Source: Cordylochernes scorpioides
Taxonomy: Eukaryota; Arthropoda; Arachnida; Pseudoscorpiones; Chernetidae
Assembly: GCA_030710605.1 (NCBI GenBank)
Contig: CP092865.1
Span: 135,363,500 to 135,427,499 of the forward strand
Length of the DNA: 64,000 bases
Reading direction: 5' to 3'
Part shown: positions 10,060 to 20,694 of the stretch, one piece after another
Layout of the letters: each line of letters begins with the position of its first letter
How positions within the stretch are numbered: position 1 is the stretch's first letter
Notes under the pieces: generated by a model
Told to the model about the DNA's origin: nothing
Databases searched by the model: none
The model's input: only the letters and a program-made list of their open reading frames with translations
Program-made: the position numbers and the translations under genes

Positions 10060-10195
10060 GGGAAGCCGGTTTGGTAGATTAAATTGGTGAAACCACTGGG
10101 AGAGTTGAGCCCTCCCAATATCTTTAATCTCAGTAACGACAGTAGAAGCTTTTGCTTTATGTGTAAAAGAGAAACATTCTTGTTTTAATGATTTC
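10060..10195 (-). repeat. Copy of the GGGAGGG foldback family
   Basis: Contains GGTAGATTAAATTGGTGAAACC, shown in two blocks as GGTAGATTAAAT and TGGTGAAACC, followed by CTGGGAGAG, as in the 27395 element. The CTGATGA part is replaced by GAGCCCTCCC. Confidence 0.5.
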
Positions 10196-10439
10196 ATTTA
10201 TTATATATAGATGGCGTTTTATTGGCTTATAATTAATTAACAAGTTCTTTCCCGTTGTCGTGATGCTGACTACGGTGTTTAGTGTGGTCAGTTTGTGTAG
10301 AGAGAATGGTTGGAATTTAGATCGTTCTGATCGTTTACATTTCTCTGTAGTTGGCTTAGATTTGGCACAGAATGGTTTCAGCGTTGTGTCTTCAATTTAT
10401 ACCAGTTCTGTTGTTTCTTATCCCCTTGTGTAAAGATTA

Positions 10440-10830
10440 CACGAATTCTATGATTTCATGCTCCTCGAGCTGTTTCTTCTTCTTTCTTATCTCCACACTG
10501 GGTGAAGTAGAATGCGTCTGCCTTTGTCATCAAGACTGGGAGCACTACTCAGTAGCAGGCCGACTTAGCTCCAAAAGAAATGGCCGCCTCTGACATGAGG
10601 AACAGACACCATGTGCAGCTGCTCCTAACATGGAGTACAAACGCTGCTCATCCTATATCCCTGGATTAGGAGCCCTTACAGGGTACTATCAGCCAGGCCA
10701 GCTGAACCCAGATTTTTTACCGAGCTTGTTACTGCTCCCCCTCCCCCTTTTTCATCCGGGCTTGGGACCGGCAAAGGCGGGGTTAAGCTGTTTTATGATA
10801 AGCAGTGGCCTCTTCCAAAGGTCCTGTATC
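10440..10830 (-). mobile_element. LINE/SINE-like retroposon 3' end, (GAA)-rich tail
   Basis: Shares CTTCTTCTTTCTTATCTCC, TAGAATGCGTCTGCCTTTGT and GCTTGGGACCGGCAAAGGC with 44332-44643 and 57945-58365. The 44332 copy has an 11-bp target duplication, so this family moves by retroposition with its A/G-rich tail at the low-coordinate end. Confidence 0.65.
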
Positions 10831-10849
10831 TAATGCAAGCCAAAATATG

Positions 10850-11620
10850 TTCTGGAGCTGCAGAACAGGGCTTCTTTCTCAGTGTTGTTCTAGACTTTCC
10901 TCAGAGTTGTTCCAAAGTTGTTTTAGAAGTCTATCGGGGGGGGGGGGGGGGGGGGGGGGGGCTATATCTATCCTAGATTGATACAGGATTGTTTCAGTGT
11001 TGTGTCTTCAATTTGTCCCAGGACTTCTTTCTCAGTGTTGTTCTAGGATTTCCCCAGTGTTGTTAGTTTCATGATAGTACCAGGGTTGTTCCAAAGCTGT
11101 TTCAGAAATGTAGCAGGGTTTTTTATCTATTCTAGATTGGTACAGGATTGTTTCAGTGTTGTCCCTTCAATTTGTTCCAGGTCTTCTTTCTCAGTCTTGT
11201 TCTAGGATTTCCCCAGTGTTGTTAGTTTCATGATAGCACCAGGATTGTTCCAAAGTTGTTTCAGAAATCTATCTATCGCGCGCGCGCGCGCGTAGATTTG
11301 ACACACAGAATTTTAAAATCGTTTAGGTATTGTTCAAGAGTTGTTCAAAATTGTTTCAGGGTTTTGTTCTAGATTTCCTCAGGGTTGTGTTTAAAATGGT
11401 TTCAGTATTGTCTCAAGAGTTGTTCCATAGTTGACTCGGGGTTGTTTCATGCCGTGATGTAGGTTAGGCTTATCTTAAATTTGTAGCTAGATTTTTATCT
11501 CAGGGTTGTTCTACAAAGTTGTTTCAGGGTTGTCTTAAATGTGTGCTGGGGGAGAATTGTTCTCAGAGAGAGAGAGTTGTCCTAGATTTTGGCCAGGGTT
11601 GTTCCGTGCCGGGACACCGT
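10850..11620 (+). repeat. Degenerate tandem repeats of about 120-170 bp
   Basis: Motifs such as GATTGTTTCAGTGTTG, TTCTTTCTCAGT, CCCCAGTGTTGTTAG and TTCCAAAGTTGTTTCAG recur at irregular spacing. The block includes a G26 run at 10936-10961 and (CG)8 at 11277-11292. Non-coding. Confidence 0.65.
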
Positions 11621-11939
11621 GTCCCACATATCGACTCACGTCTATCTATCGATCACCAGATGGCATTCAACTCTCCTGTTGATTGACACGCCAGTTTTTA
11701 ATGAATGGTCGCTTCTCTATCTCTATTAGGTGGATTTTTAGTCTTCTTCTATAGATTGGAACAAAAAAGAGACTGAAAACTCAACCGAAATGATTGTGAA
11801 TGTCTTTGTTTGAATGTCTTGACGACGTTTTTCCTATTCACATATCTCCTCCCCACACTTTCTTTCTTTCAACTGGAGAAACCGCTTGGAAGATTGACAA
11901 ATGATGAGCCCAGATCCTCCCATTATATTTTATCATTGT

Positions 11940-12020
11940 AGTAAAAGGCAGTATACAATAAAAAGTGTTTATTGTGGACACCCGTCCCATACAGGATTCT
12001 CCCAGATACAGAAGTAAACA
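11940..12020 (-). mobile_element. Non-LTR retrotransposon 3' end
   Basis: Read on minus it ends CCTGTATGGGACGGGTGTCC then AATAAACACTTTTTATTG. This conserved tail (GTATGGGACG...AATAAA) also occurs at 12409 and 19670 on minus and, more diverged, at 55195-55235 on plus. Confidence 0.5.
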
Positions 12021-12394
12021 TAACAGTTATCTATAGAAAGTGGAGGTTAACATCTACCTTTCTTCAAGTTGGATCCATCATCTGTGTTACGTCTATTGTC
12101 TCTGCTGTTTTCCAGAATGTGTGAAAAGATAATGTATTGGAGTTTGCTTTTGACTACTTTTGCCATTAGAACATATGGCTAATTGCTTCCATAACCAAAC
12201 TTTTGACAGAGAATTTCTCTCTCTTCCTCCAGTACAGGTCAGTAAAACATGTAGCGTGGAAAGTCCTGGCTAAATTCACTATTAGAGTACACTTTAAGTT
12301 CTTAGATTTCAATAATAGAACGTGATTATGTATAAATAGTGAAAAGATAATTCTCACTTGGGCAACGGAACGCTTTATAATCATTGGAATATCA

Positions 12395-12865
12395 ACAACA
12401 ACAACAACAAAAGCCTTTATTGAGGACCTCTCGTCCTATAAAGGATTCGCCAGTTTACAGAGTAATTGAAGAGAAGAGAACTAAGAATACAGAGATATAA
12501 GTAGTAGGTATAGTATAGTATTTTCTACACTGTGACTATTTACAACAGCAGCCACAAGCCTTTTACTGGAATCAAAGTCCCATACAGGATTCGTCATTCT
12601 AATCCTGACAAAGATTATTTACATATAATTATTTACATCAATTAGATTATGTATATAGCTTCCCTTTCTCTTTAGCCGTCTTCCAAAATTTGAACAACGC
12701 AAACGCTCCAGGTCTGTTTCTCACCACCTCATTCAACAGGAGCTCCAAAGAGAGTCCCTCAAGGCCTATTTCACTGAGGAGCACTTCTCGTTCGTCTTTC
12801 AGCCCCATACATGAGAGTATATGGTGATGTAGCCCCGGCTCCATTCTTGTCCCGCAAATCTCGCC
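12395..12865 (-). mobile_element. 5'-truncated LINE with 16-bp TSD and (TTG)n tail
   Basis: Flanked by AATCATTGGAATATCA at 12379-12394 and 12866-12881, a perfect 16-bp duplication. The minus strand ends with AATAAAGGC then (TTG)n. It encodes the last roughly 70 residues of a non-LTR element protein, with a zinc-finger-like C...H-H...C segment (CGTRMEPGLHHHILSC) followed by LLNEVVRNRPGAFALFKFWK and a stop near 12650. 5' truncation plus long TSD is the signature of target-primed reverse transcription. Confidence 0.85.
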
Positions 12866-13553
12866 AATCATTGGAATATCATGATTAAGGACAGTATAAA
12901 ATTGTTTTATTTCAAAAGAGAGATTGAGATTGAAACTATCTTTATTAATCGTCCATATAAAATTATATAGTGCCAAATAAAAGAAAAATATTATAATATA
13001 GAGTTATAAAAGAAAATAATATATATAAATGTATAAATATTGACATCAGACACCATCCCTCTCTGAAGGGACATCTGAAATGCTTAAAGCCGCCCTGAGT
13101 TCAAAAGGCCCGTGCTTATAACGGTTTTTTTTTTGTCTCCAACGTGCTCAATTGCACCGCCAAGGAATTCGTACAGAATTTTTATTTTTCCAGGCGAGAG
13201 ATCATTGAGGATTGGTTCTCTGTCAGAGCGGAATAGAACCGCGGACACCACGTCCTCATAATCAACCTTAAACCCACAGAGAGAGAAACACGTTAAAAAT
13301 AGTTTACACTTCTTACACTTTCTCTTTCTGTTGTGGGTTAGTTTAAATATGGGATGTGAAGGACTTGTGTTTCTTAGACGATATTTCGTTGTTGTATTAG
13401 TTTTTTTCCCCTATCCCTCACGAACAGCGCCCTCTATCAAATATTAGATTAAATTATACTGATGCAAACAAATAGATAAAGCTAATAACAAACAATTATA
13501 TAAAAAATCTTATCTAAATATATATCACTCGGGTAGATATGCACACGGGTCAA

Positions 13554-13584
13554 TCCCGGGGCGAAGCCCGGGTCTCCCGTCTAG
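13554..13584 (+). mobile_element. Helitron 3' terminus
   Basis: Hairpin CCCGGGGCGAAGCCCGGG ends 9 nt before CTAG (13581-13584), followed by T. Matches the 3' ends at 44021, 46043 and 50611. The 5' end of this copy was not located. Confidence 0.7.
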
Positions 13585-14149
13585 TATAAAAATAAAGGTA
13601 GCTTTTCTAATCAAAGCTAGACACCATCTATTGACCGTTACCGCAAACTAGCGGCTTCAGTGAAAATACCACAATACTGACTTAGCCGTTAGAAACAAGA
13701 CTTCCTTCGAGATTCAAACGTGAAACCATGGAAACGCTCTTTTTTTTATATTGATTTTTCTTTCTTTCTTTCTTTCTGTGTGTGTCTCTTGTCAACCCCC
13801 ACGTGTGTCACCAAGCCAACGCCTTCGACTTACTTCGTTGGCCACACCCAATATGATGATGATATAGCACGTTTTATGATGATGTATGAGACTCATGACA
13901 AGTGACGTTGGTGCTGTCTTATAAAGGAGTAAAGGAAACGAAACATCTTTTTTTATTAACTGTCAGTCTATTTTTATTCCTCCTCTCTCAAAATATTCCT
14001 CTATACAACTCTTTCTCTTAACTTGTTTTTAAAAATTGATTATGGAAGGTCTTAGGGCACAGGAATCGGCAACATTTTGAGTCGGATGTGTCAAAATTAC
14101 AAACGTAAAAATAGAGGTTGCCTGGCCGGCATTCATATTTATATAAAAA

Positions 14150-14385
14150 ACTAGGCGTAAGATTCTTTTTGAAATAAAATAATTTCTACTGCCCTTACTG
14201 CAATGGAAAAATTAAAGGGAGGGCCTGGCTCATCAGTGGTGAACCCTCCCAGCGGTTTCGCCAGTTTAATCTACCATACCGCTGTTATATTGCATTTTTG
14301 GAACTTCCTTTTATAGTGATACTGATGCTAGACTCTTGGAATGGGTATTTTAGATGAACTATGGACATAAGCTTTGAGGAAAGTA
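14150..14385 (+). mobile_element. GGGAGGG-family element
   Basis: Nearly identical to 35087-35326 from GCGTAAGATTC through TGGACATAAG. The 35087 copy has an exact 8-bp TSD, which defines the right end here at about 14373. Confidence 0.65.
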
Positions 14386-14789
14386 GAATAACATATAATT
14401 ATAAATACTATCTTCAGTTCGATATTCACATGTGTGATCGTTTTTGTGTTTTGAAGGAGGCTAATAACATATGTGAATCCATTTGGTCACAAATGGTAGA
14501 TAATCCTACACTAGAATTAGTAAAGCAGTCTTCAGTAGCTTTCATATCACACACAGATTTTTGGAAAAATTCCAATCCCAAAAGTACAGTTGGAATTAAA
14601 CGTATTGATATTTTAAGTTGCTACACATCTCTTCCGTGTTGTGTTCTGGTTTCACAGTTCCAATCTTGTTATCGCCTATCTTTGTTACCTGTATGGCTTC
14701 GAATATGCGGAGAGATAAAATAGAGGTAACTCCTGGAGCATAAATCACCAACTACCCGGGTTGTACAGCTACAGTCTAGAAATCTACGT

Positions 14790-15480
14790 TTTAAAACTCT
14801 TTATTCAGACATTAACTACATAGCATTATTTACATCGTAGTATTTACATAGGAAAATAACAACGGCTATATACATATAGTATATTTCCCACTTTCATGGG
14901 TTTCTCCGTCTTGTAACCCCAAGGAGAATCCTCTGTAAGACCTGTGTGTCTTAATAAAGGTTTTTGTGTGTTGTGTGTTTGTATATACACATAGTAAAGT
15001 CAGTTTTACATGAGTCAAAGTTTCAGTTTAGCAAAGTCTAGTTTAGAAGTCTGTTTCTAGAAGTCTAGTCCTGGATCTTTCCAGTTGGTCTCGAGAACCA
15101 CGCCATCTCCTCAGTGGCGAAGTACGCGATCGACGTATTCTTCGTAGATCACTAAATACGTGGTGTCGCTGTAGACCCGTTGGCGATTCTCCACCAAACT
15201 CTGCAGCGCTGGCAGAGGCGCCATATTCATTGTACATAGAAGTCTAGTCATGGGGAGGGCTGCGGTGAACCAGGTAGTTCCAGGCCGAGTCAGGAAGTAG
15301 GGCTGAAGTCTTGTACTCCAATCAGTGTCTGTAGTCCGTGTAGCATAGAAGCTGGACAGGAGAAGAGGAGGTGATCCACAGTCTGTGACTCTTCCCCGGC
15401 AGTGAATATGCGGATATGTCGAGGTTCTTAAGTCTAAAAAACTCGTTGTAGACCCTTAAATTATCCCGAATTACACCCGA
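14790..15480 (-). mobile_element. Non-LTR retrotransposon C-terminal/3' fragment
   Basis: The minus strand from about 15415 reads AGEESQTVDHLLFSCPA, the C-terminal zinc-finger type segment seen in many LINE ORF2 proteins (C...E.T.DHLLF.CP). A fragment of the same kind at 49095-49195 reads EEPQTADHLLFGCPA. The frame is broken by stops. Confidence 0.65.
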
Positions 15481-15484
15481 AATT

Positions 15485-16420
15485 TACAAGTCACAAAAAA
15501 TGACATCCGTATACGTCATCTATTATGGTTTTTTTTTTCGGTTAACTGCATGTTCATTGTTGATAGGAGTAATTCTTTGGTGTTTTGCGCTAACAACAAC
15601 TAAGTCCATTGTTGACAGCAGTAATTTCTTCATTCTTTTCGTTTCTACTCGTAGTTTTTGTTTTTTCATCTTTAACTATGCTTATCCGTTTTGTCCTTCC
15701 CTTATTTTTATTCTTGTTCGATTCTATTGTTTCTATCTACCTCATCTTCTTTATCTATTTCTTGCAGGAATGGAAATCTAATGCTGCACATGACTGGTAC
15801 AGAGCAGGAGGGACAAGCACTGGTTCTGTCCTCCCAAGAGAACAATAGTCTTTGATTTCCAGACTTAAGTCTGGTCATCTACGGACAATGACTTTCCAGA
15901 ATGGTTGCAGGGTTTTCCCACTATGTACTAAGTGCAATTCTTAGCCTGCAACCCCAAGACATATTATTGACTCTATTGACTCATCCATTGATGAGATCTA
16001 CTCTTTCCCGGCAGACATCATCAAAGTCTCAAGCTTTACAAGCTTGATACCTTAGTGTGATTGAGTGGAAATAAGAAAAAAGAAGAAGAAGATCTATTTC
16101 TTTCGCTATCTTGTTATCTGTTTCTATCTGTCCACTTACCATTTATTGATAATTCTCTTCTTCCGAGCTTTCGTCATTTGATTGTCGTTCTTATCTTTAT
16201 TACATACACATTGCGAGTTTTCAAGTTGAGTGTATGCTATATCCCTCGAGCTGTTTGAGCAAGGCTGGGTGAGTCGAGTTTTGTGTAAAAGCTAACGCTC
16301 ATAAATACAGTAGGACAAAGGGTATGGTGACCGATGCCGATTTATGCGAAGCACGTTTCCATCAGGGTTTGTTCCTCCCACATTACAATCACGCTGTTTT
16401 TTCAACTTCCATTATCATTT
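15485..16420. other. No supported gene
   Basis: AT-rich sequence whose open frames are hydrophobic low-complexity translations without start context or homology I recognise. 16025-16095 resembles the unit of the 82-84 bp array at 18100 in inverse orientation. Confidence 0.4.
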
Positions 16421-16422
16421 TC

Positions 16423-16652
16423 GACGATAAAAACATGGCGAAGGAAGACGAGTTTCTTTTATTGGTGCATTAGAGCAAGCTTTCGGGCAAAAGCCCTTCG
16501 ACAGGCAAGATAAAAACGACACTATGAACGATGATTCGAACATCGTTCATAGTGTCGTTTTTATCTTGCCTGTCGAAGGGCTTTTGCCCGAAAGCTTGCT
16601 CTAATGCACCAATAAAAGAAACTCGTCTTCCTTCGCCATGTTTTTTATCGTC
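16423..16652. repeat. 230-bp near-perfect palindrome with a hammerhead-like relic
   Basis: Left arm from GACGATAAAAACATGGCGAAGG and right arm to its inverse pair almost base for base around the centre GATGATTCGAACATCG (16530-16545). On plus at 16570-16594 it reads CTGTCGA, extra A, GGGC-TTTT-GCCC, GAAAG. This matches hammerhead layout except that core A6 is replaced. Structure resembles the larger foldback family, so it may be a pLTR-like remnant. Confidence 0.75.
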
Positions 16653-16861
16653 TAAATTCAATCCAGGAAGAATTCTTTATCTCTATTATCATTTTCACTT
16701 TTATTTTTCATCCATGCAATTCCTGTATCTAATCACGCCTAATCATTGTGTCTCTAGTTTAACCCAGTTATTATTTTTTTTTCTTTCTTCCACCACCTAA
16801 TATTTCAACATATTCCTCTTCTTCTTTCTTTTCTCCACTTAATCATATTGTGGCGAAGAAA

Positions 16862-17838
16862 TCTATATATATAAAAATGAATGTATGTGTGTGTGTGTCT
16901 GTCCTTTATGCCTGACCGAAACACTCATTGGAACGCCATGAAACTTTGGGGAGTTATTTATTATAGCACTGGGAAGGTTTCTAGCAAATAAAATTTTTGA
17001 AATAACTTTTCGCCTAAAAATAATCAAGATAAATATTCTAATTTATCTGTTGTAATTCAACAATCTGCTCTAAATATTATCATGATTACGATGATTTTGT
17101 AATGTAGAAAATTAGGAAAGACAAAATTCAGGATGACACGGCAATTTATTTGAAACAAGAATAATGATACAATTCCAAGGCAAGATACTATTCCTTTAAC
17201 TTCCAATTACCGAGGGAACCAATTAATATTGATTTTATTCAACTTATCGAGTATTTTTCAAGGGACCGGGAAAAAATGTTCACTTTATCGAGAGATTCAA
17301 ATTTACGAGTTTCAAATTATCAAAATTATATATTATATATTAATTGGTTCCCTCGGTAATTGGAAGTTAAATGAATAGTATCTTTGCCTTGGAATTGTAT
17401 CATTTTTCTTGTCTCAAATAAATTGCCGCGATATCCTGAATTTTGTCTTTCCTAATTTTCTACATTACAAAATCATCATTTTATCTATTCTCCCAATATA
17501 TATGTTGTAGATAAATGATAAAACTAACTTTGACTTTTGCGCAATTAATAGGTAGAAAATCTTACTTTTGATAAATAATCTTTAAGATAATAAACTTAGT
17601 GATAAGAAAATTAATAGATAAAAAAAACTTGTTATCATCGTCGCAATGGGGGCGCTGCTTTCGAGTTAAATCTACAAATCTGCAAATAACTCTAAGGATA
17701 TTCAAGATATTCAAGAAATTATATTTCAAAAACCTTCCCGGGGATATAACTAATAATATTCCAAAATTTCACGGCGATTGGATGTATGGTTTTTGAATCT
17801 ATAGAGTACAGACAGACATTTAATTATATATATATAGA
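16862..17838. mobile_element. Two facing Helitron 5' ends fused into an inverted structure
   Basis: A plus-strand Helitron-type 5' end (A|TCTATATATATAAAAATG) starts at 16862. A minus-strand one (TCTATATATATATAATTAAA) starts at 17838. The inner halves (about 17098-17220 and 17340-17480) are inverted copies that include TTTTGTAATGTAGAAAATT. The 17838 half is colinear with the 5' half of the Helitron at 45182. No CTAG 3' hairpin is present between them. Confidence 0.6.
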
Positions 17839-17884
17839 TTATTCAATGAAAATATTTAAAACATATTTATTACTCTATATTTGT

Positions 17885-17935
17885 AATGGGATGGGAATCG
17901 AACCCACAGTGTTCCGCTTACCGGGCAGAGTGTGT
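17885..17935 (-). pseudogene. tRNA-like fragment
   Basis: Shares GATGGGAATCGAACCCAC and TTCCGCTTACCGGGCAGA with the tRNA-like sequences at 20094 and 50351. The acceptor and D arms are lost. Confidence 0.5.
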
Positions 17936-18107
17936 TACGTCATTGTAACGTATGTGTCCCCCGGGTAGATGTCGCGAAGGTACTGTCATCTCCCGTTTCT
18001 TCCCATTCTATCGACCGCAGTTCGATATCCCCGTGTGCCGCCGGCTTTCCAATTATATGAACCCTCTTGAACTGTTCGGATAATTGGCGAACATGACCGT
18101 CTTCTTC

Positions 18108-19010
18108 TTCTTTCTTATCTCCACTCAATCATATCAAGATATCAAGCTTGTAAAGCTTGTTGATGTGTCTGCTAGGAATGAGTCTCTTCTTCTTTCTTAT
18201 CTCCACTCAATCATATCAAGATATCAAGCTTGTAAAGCTTGTTGATGTGTCTGCTAGGAATGAGTCTCTTCTTCTTTCTTATCTCCACTCAATCATATCA
18301 AGATATCAAGCTTGTAAAGCTTGTTGATGGTGTCTGATAGGGATGAGTCTCTTCTTCTTTCTTATCTCCACTTAATCATATCAAGATATCAAGCTTGTAA
18401 AGCTTGTTGATGGTGTTTGCTGGGGATGGGTCTCTTCTTCTTTCTTATCTCCACTCATCATATCAAGATATCAAGCTTGCAAAGCTTGTTGATGGTGTCT
18501 GATGGGGATGAGTCTCTTCTTCTTTCTTATCTCCACTCAATCATATCTAGATATCAAGCTTGTAAAGCTTGTTGATGGTGTCTGCTGGGGATGAGTCTCT
18601 TCTTCTTTCTTATCTCCACTCAATCATATCTAGATATCAAGCTTGTAGAGCTTGTTGATAAGGTCTGCTGGGGATGAATCTCTTCTTCTTTCTTATCTCC
18701 ACTCAATCATATCAAGATATCAAGCTTGTAAAGCTTGTTGATGGTGTCTGATGGGGATGAGTCTCTTCTTCTTTCTTATCTCCACTCAATCATATCTAGA
18801 TATCAAGCTTGTAAAGCTTGTTGATGGTGTCTGCTGGGGATGAGTCTCTTCTTCTTTCTTATCTCCACTCAATCATATTAAGGTATCAAGCTTGTAGAGC
18901 TTGTTGATAAGGTCTGCTGGGGATGAGTCTCTTCTTCTTTCTTATCTCCACTCAATCATGTCAGGGTATCAAGCTTGTAGAGTTTGTTGATGGTGTCTGC
19001 TGGGGATGCT
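18108..19010 (+). repeat. 82-84 bp tandem array (about eleven copies)
   Basis: Unit: TCTCTTCTTCTTTCTTATCT, CCACTCAATCATATCAAG, ATATCAAGCTTGTAAAGC, TTGTTGATGGTGTCTGCTGG, GGATGAG. CAAGCTTGTAAAGCTTG is an internal palindrome. The first block equals the tail block of the retroposon family at 10440/44332, so the satellite probably arose from a LINE-like 3' end. Confidence 0.85.
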
Positions 19011-19155
19011 GAGTAGAGCTAATCAATGGATGAGTCAATACAGTCAATGATATGGTTATGGGTTGTAAAATGACCGTTATTGGATTGATTGTTGTTCGAC
19101 GATGACGAGATAGACTGTTCTTAGAACGCAAAATTTATTTGGATAAAAAAAAAAT

Positions 19156-19238
19156 GTCAGATGTGGGGTTCGAACCCACGCCCTCATTAGAGGACCAGAA
19201 CTTAAGTCTGGCGCCTTAGACCACTCGGCCAATCTGAC
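19156..19238 (-). tRNA. tRNA-Leu (anticodon TAA)
   Basis: 83-nt minus-strand gene with a perfect 7-bp acceptor stem (GTCAGAT/ATCTGAC), type II variable arm, D-arm GCCGAGTGGTCTAAGGC and T-arm GGGTTCGAACCCC. Anticodon stem CCAGA/TCTGG carries loop CTTAAGT, so the anticodon is TAA (19202-19204). Box A (TGGCCGAGTGG) and box B (GGTTCGAACCC) are intact. A T-run of at least ten follows the 3' end on the transcribed strand, a Pol III terminator. No intron. It decodes UUA leucine codons. It stands alone, with satellite DNA on the left. Confidence 0.95.
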
Positions 19239-19659
19239 ATCGATCAGACTTACAACGATTATGTATATATATGTGTGTTGGAAATTTTGCCGGGAAGAAA
19301 TTGATCTTTAAGAGCATAGGGTGCCTCTTCCGTCAATTTTAACGTCAAAAAGTTAGACGCCATCTAGTTTCGATGTTAAATTTGACGGGAGAGGCGCCCA
19401 TGCTCTTATATGTGCGTGTGTGTGTGGAAAAAGTAAGGGAGGGGTGAAGAGAAAAAGGTTGGGTGTGGTGATATAATAATTCTCACATGATCATTTTGGA
19501 TGGTAGAACGCCATCTAGTTGAATATCAATAAACTAAACGTTGATTTTAAGGTTATTCCATAATATTTGAACAACCTGCTTTCTTGATAAAGTAATGAAT
19601 TCTTTTTCACTAGACTCTTTCGAATTCGGATAATTGGATATTTAGAATAATAAAAATAT

Positions 19660-19720
19660 TCTACGGAAACAACACAGCCTTTATTACAGACACGTGTCCC
19701 ATACAGGAATTTTTTTCAAA
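19660..19720 (-). mobile_element. LINE 3' tail fragment
   Basis: Minus strand reads CCTGTATGGGACACGTGTC, then AATAAAGGCTGTGTTG, the same tail family as 12395-12865. Confidence 0.5.
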
Positions 19721-20093
19721 AATTAAAAATGGCCCCTTATATTCTTCACAATTTTTAATTCTCTTGGTTTCTTTGTTGATATTTCAAAAGTCGCATTCAA
19801 ACATTTTTCTATAAATTTTAATACAATATAATGCGGCTTATGATTGTAGAACGAAGTTTGACAATTATACCGCAAATGTTTCCTTTGAACGAAAATACAA
19901 AATTTATTTTAAGGAGAAATAACGATTATTTCTAACCTTAGGGATGAAGTATGATAGGATGAATTGTGAAGAGTAATGATAAACGGAAAAATAAACATTT
20001 GCGGTATAGTTGTCAAACTTCGTTATACAATCATAAGCCACATTATATTGTATTATAAATTACTTTATATATTATTTACGAACGGAAAAATAT

Positions 20094-20166
20094 GTCCAGG
20101 GTACTTAGTGGACATGGCATCTGCCCGGTAAGCGGAACACTGTGGGTTCGATTCCCATCCCTGGAC
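20094..20166 (+). pseudogene. tRNA-like sequence within an inverted repeat
   Basis: 73 nt with a perfect acceptor stem (GTCCAGG/CCTGGAC), 5-bp anticodon stem TCTGC/GCGGA, loop CCGGTAA and T-arm GTGGGTTCGATTCCCAT. If read conventionally the anticodon would be GGT (Thr), but base 33 is C instead of T and the D-stem is broken. AACGGAAAAATAT on the left is mirrored by ATATTTTTCCGTT on the right. Better read as a tRNA-derived repeat than a functional gene. Confidence 0.6.
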
Positions 20167-20628
20167 ACTTATATTTTTCCGTTTATCAATAATCGTCATT
20201 TCTCCTTAAATAAATTTCGATTTTCCGTTCAAAAGAAACATTTGCGGTATAGTTGTCAAACTTCGTTCTACAAATTTTTCTATAAGGTAACGAGACTTGA
20301 TCGCCTACGTCATCCAGGACAAGGTGATCTAACTGTAAAACTGAGATGGTAATTACAGTGTTGACGAGAATTGATACGTGAGCCAGATTTAGGTCAGAAA
20401 ATTTGACAGGTGGTGGCATCATGCAAAGCTGGTGCGACCAGAGAAATGATTCACCACACGAATACGCCTCCTCTCTTAACCCGCGCTATCTATCCTCTTT
20501 TACCTAAATAGAACATTGTCGAAAACCATGCTATATCCTACTATTGGTTTATAGAGTCAAGGTTTGTGGTAAAGGAAAATCTATAGGTTTTTCAATTTGA
20601 AACATTATTATCTTCCTTGCATCATATC

Positions 20629-20660
<32 letters not shown>

Positions 20661-20694
20661 CAAGTAAAAGTTTATTTTATGAATTTTTGAATTA

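Noticed and set aside
12166..12384. 72-codon minus open frame
   Set aside because: No recognisable motif, no supporting context; adjacent to a LINE insertion.
15500..15850. Hydrophobic open frames suggesting membrane proteins
   Set aside because: T-rich low-complexity translation; overlapping frames equally hydrophobic, no homology.
19156..19238. tRNA-Leu as a SINE head
   Set aside because: All stems pair, both internal promoter boxes and the terminator are intact, and no SINE body follows.
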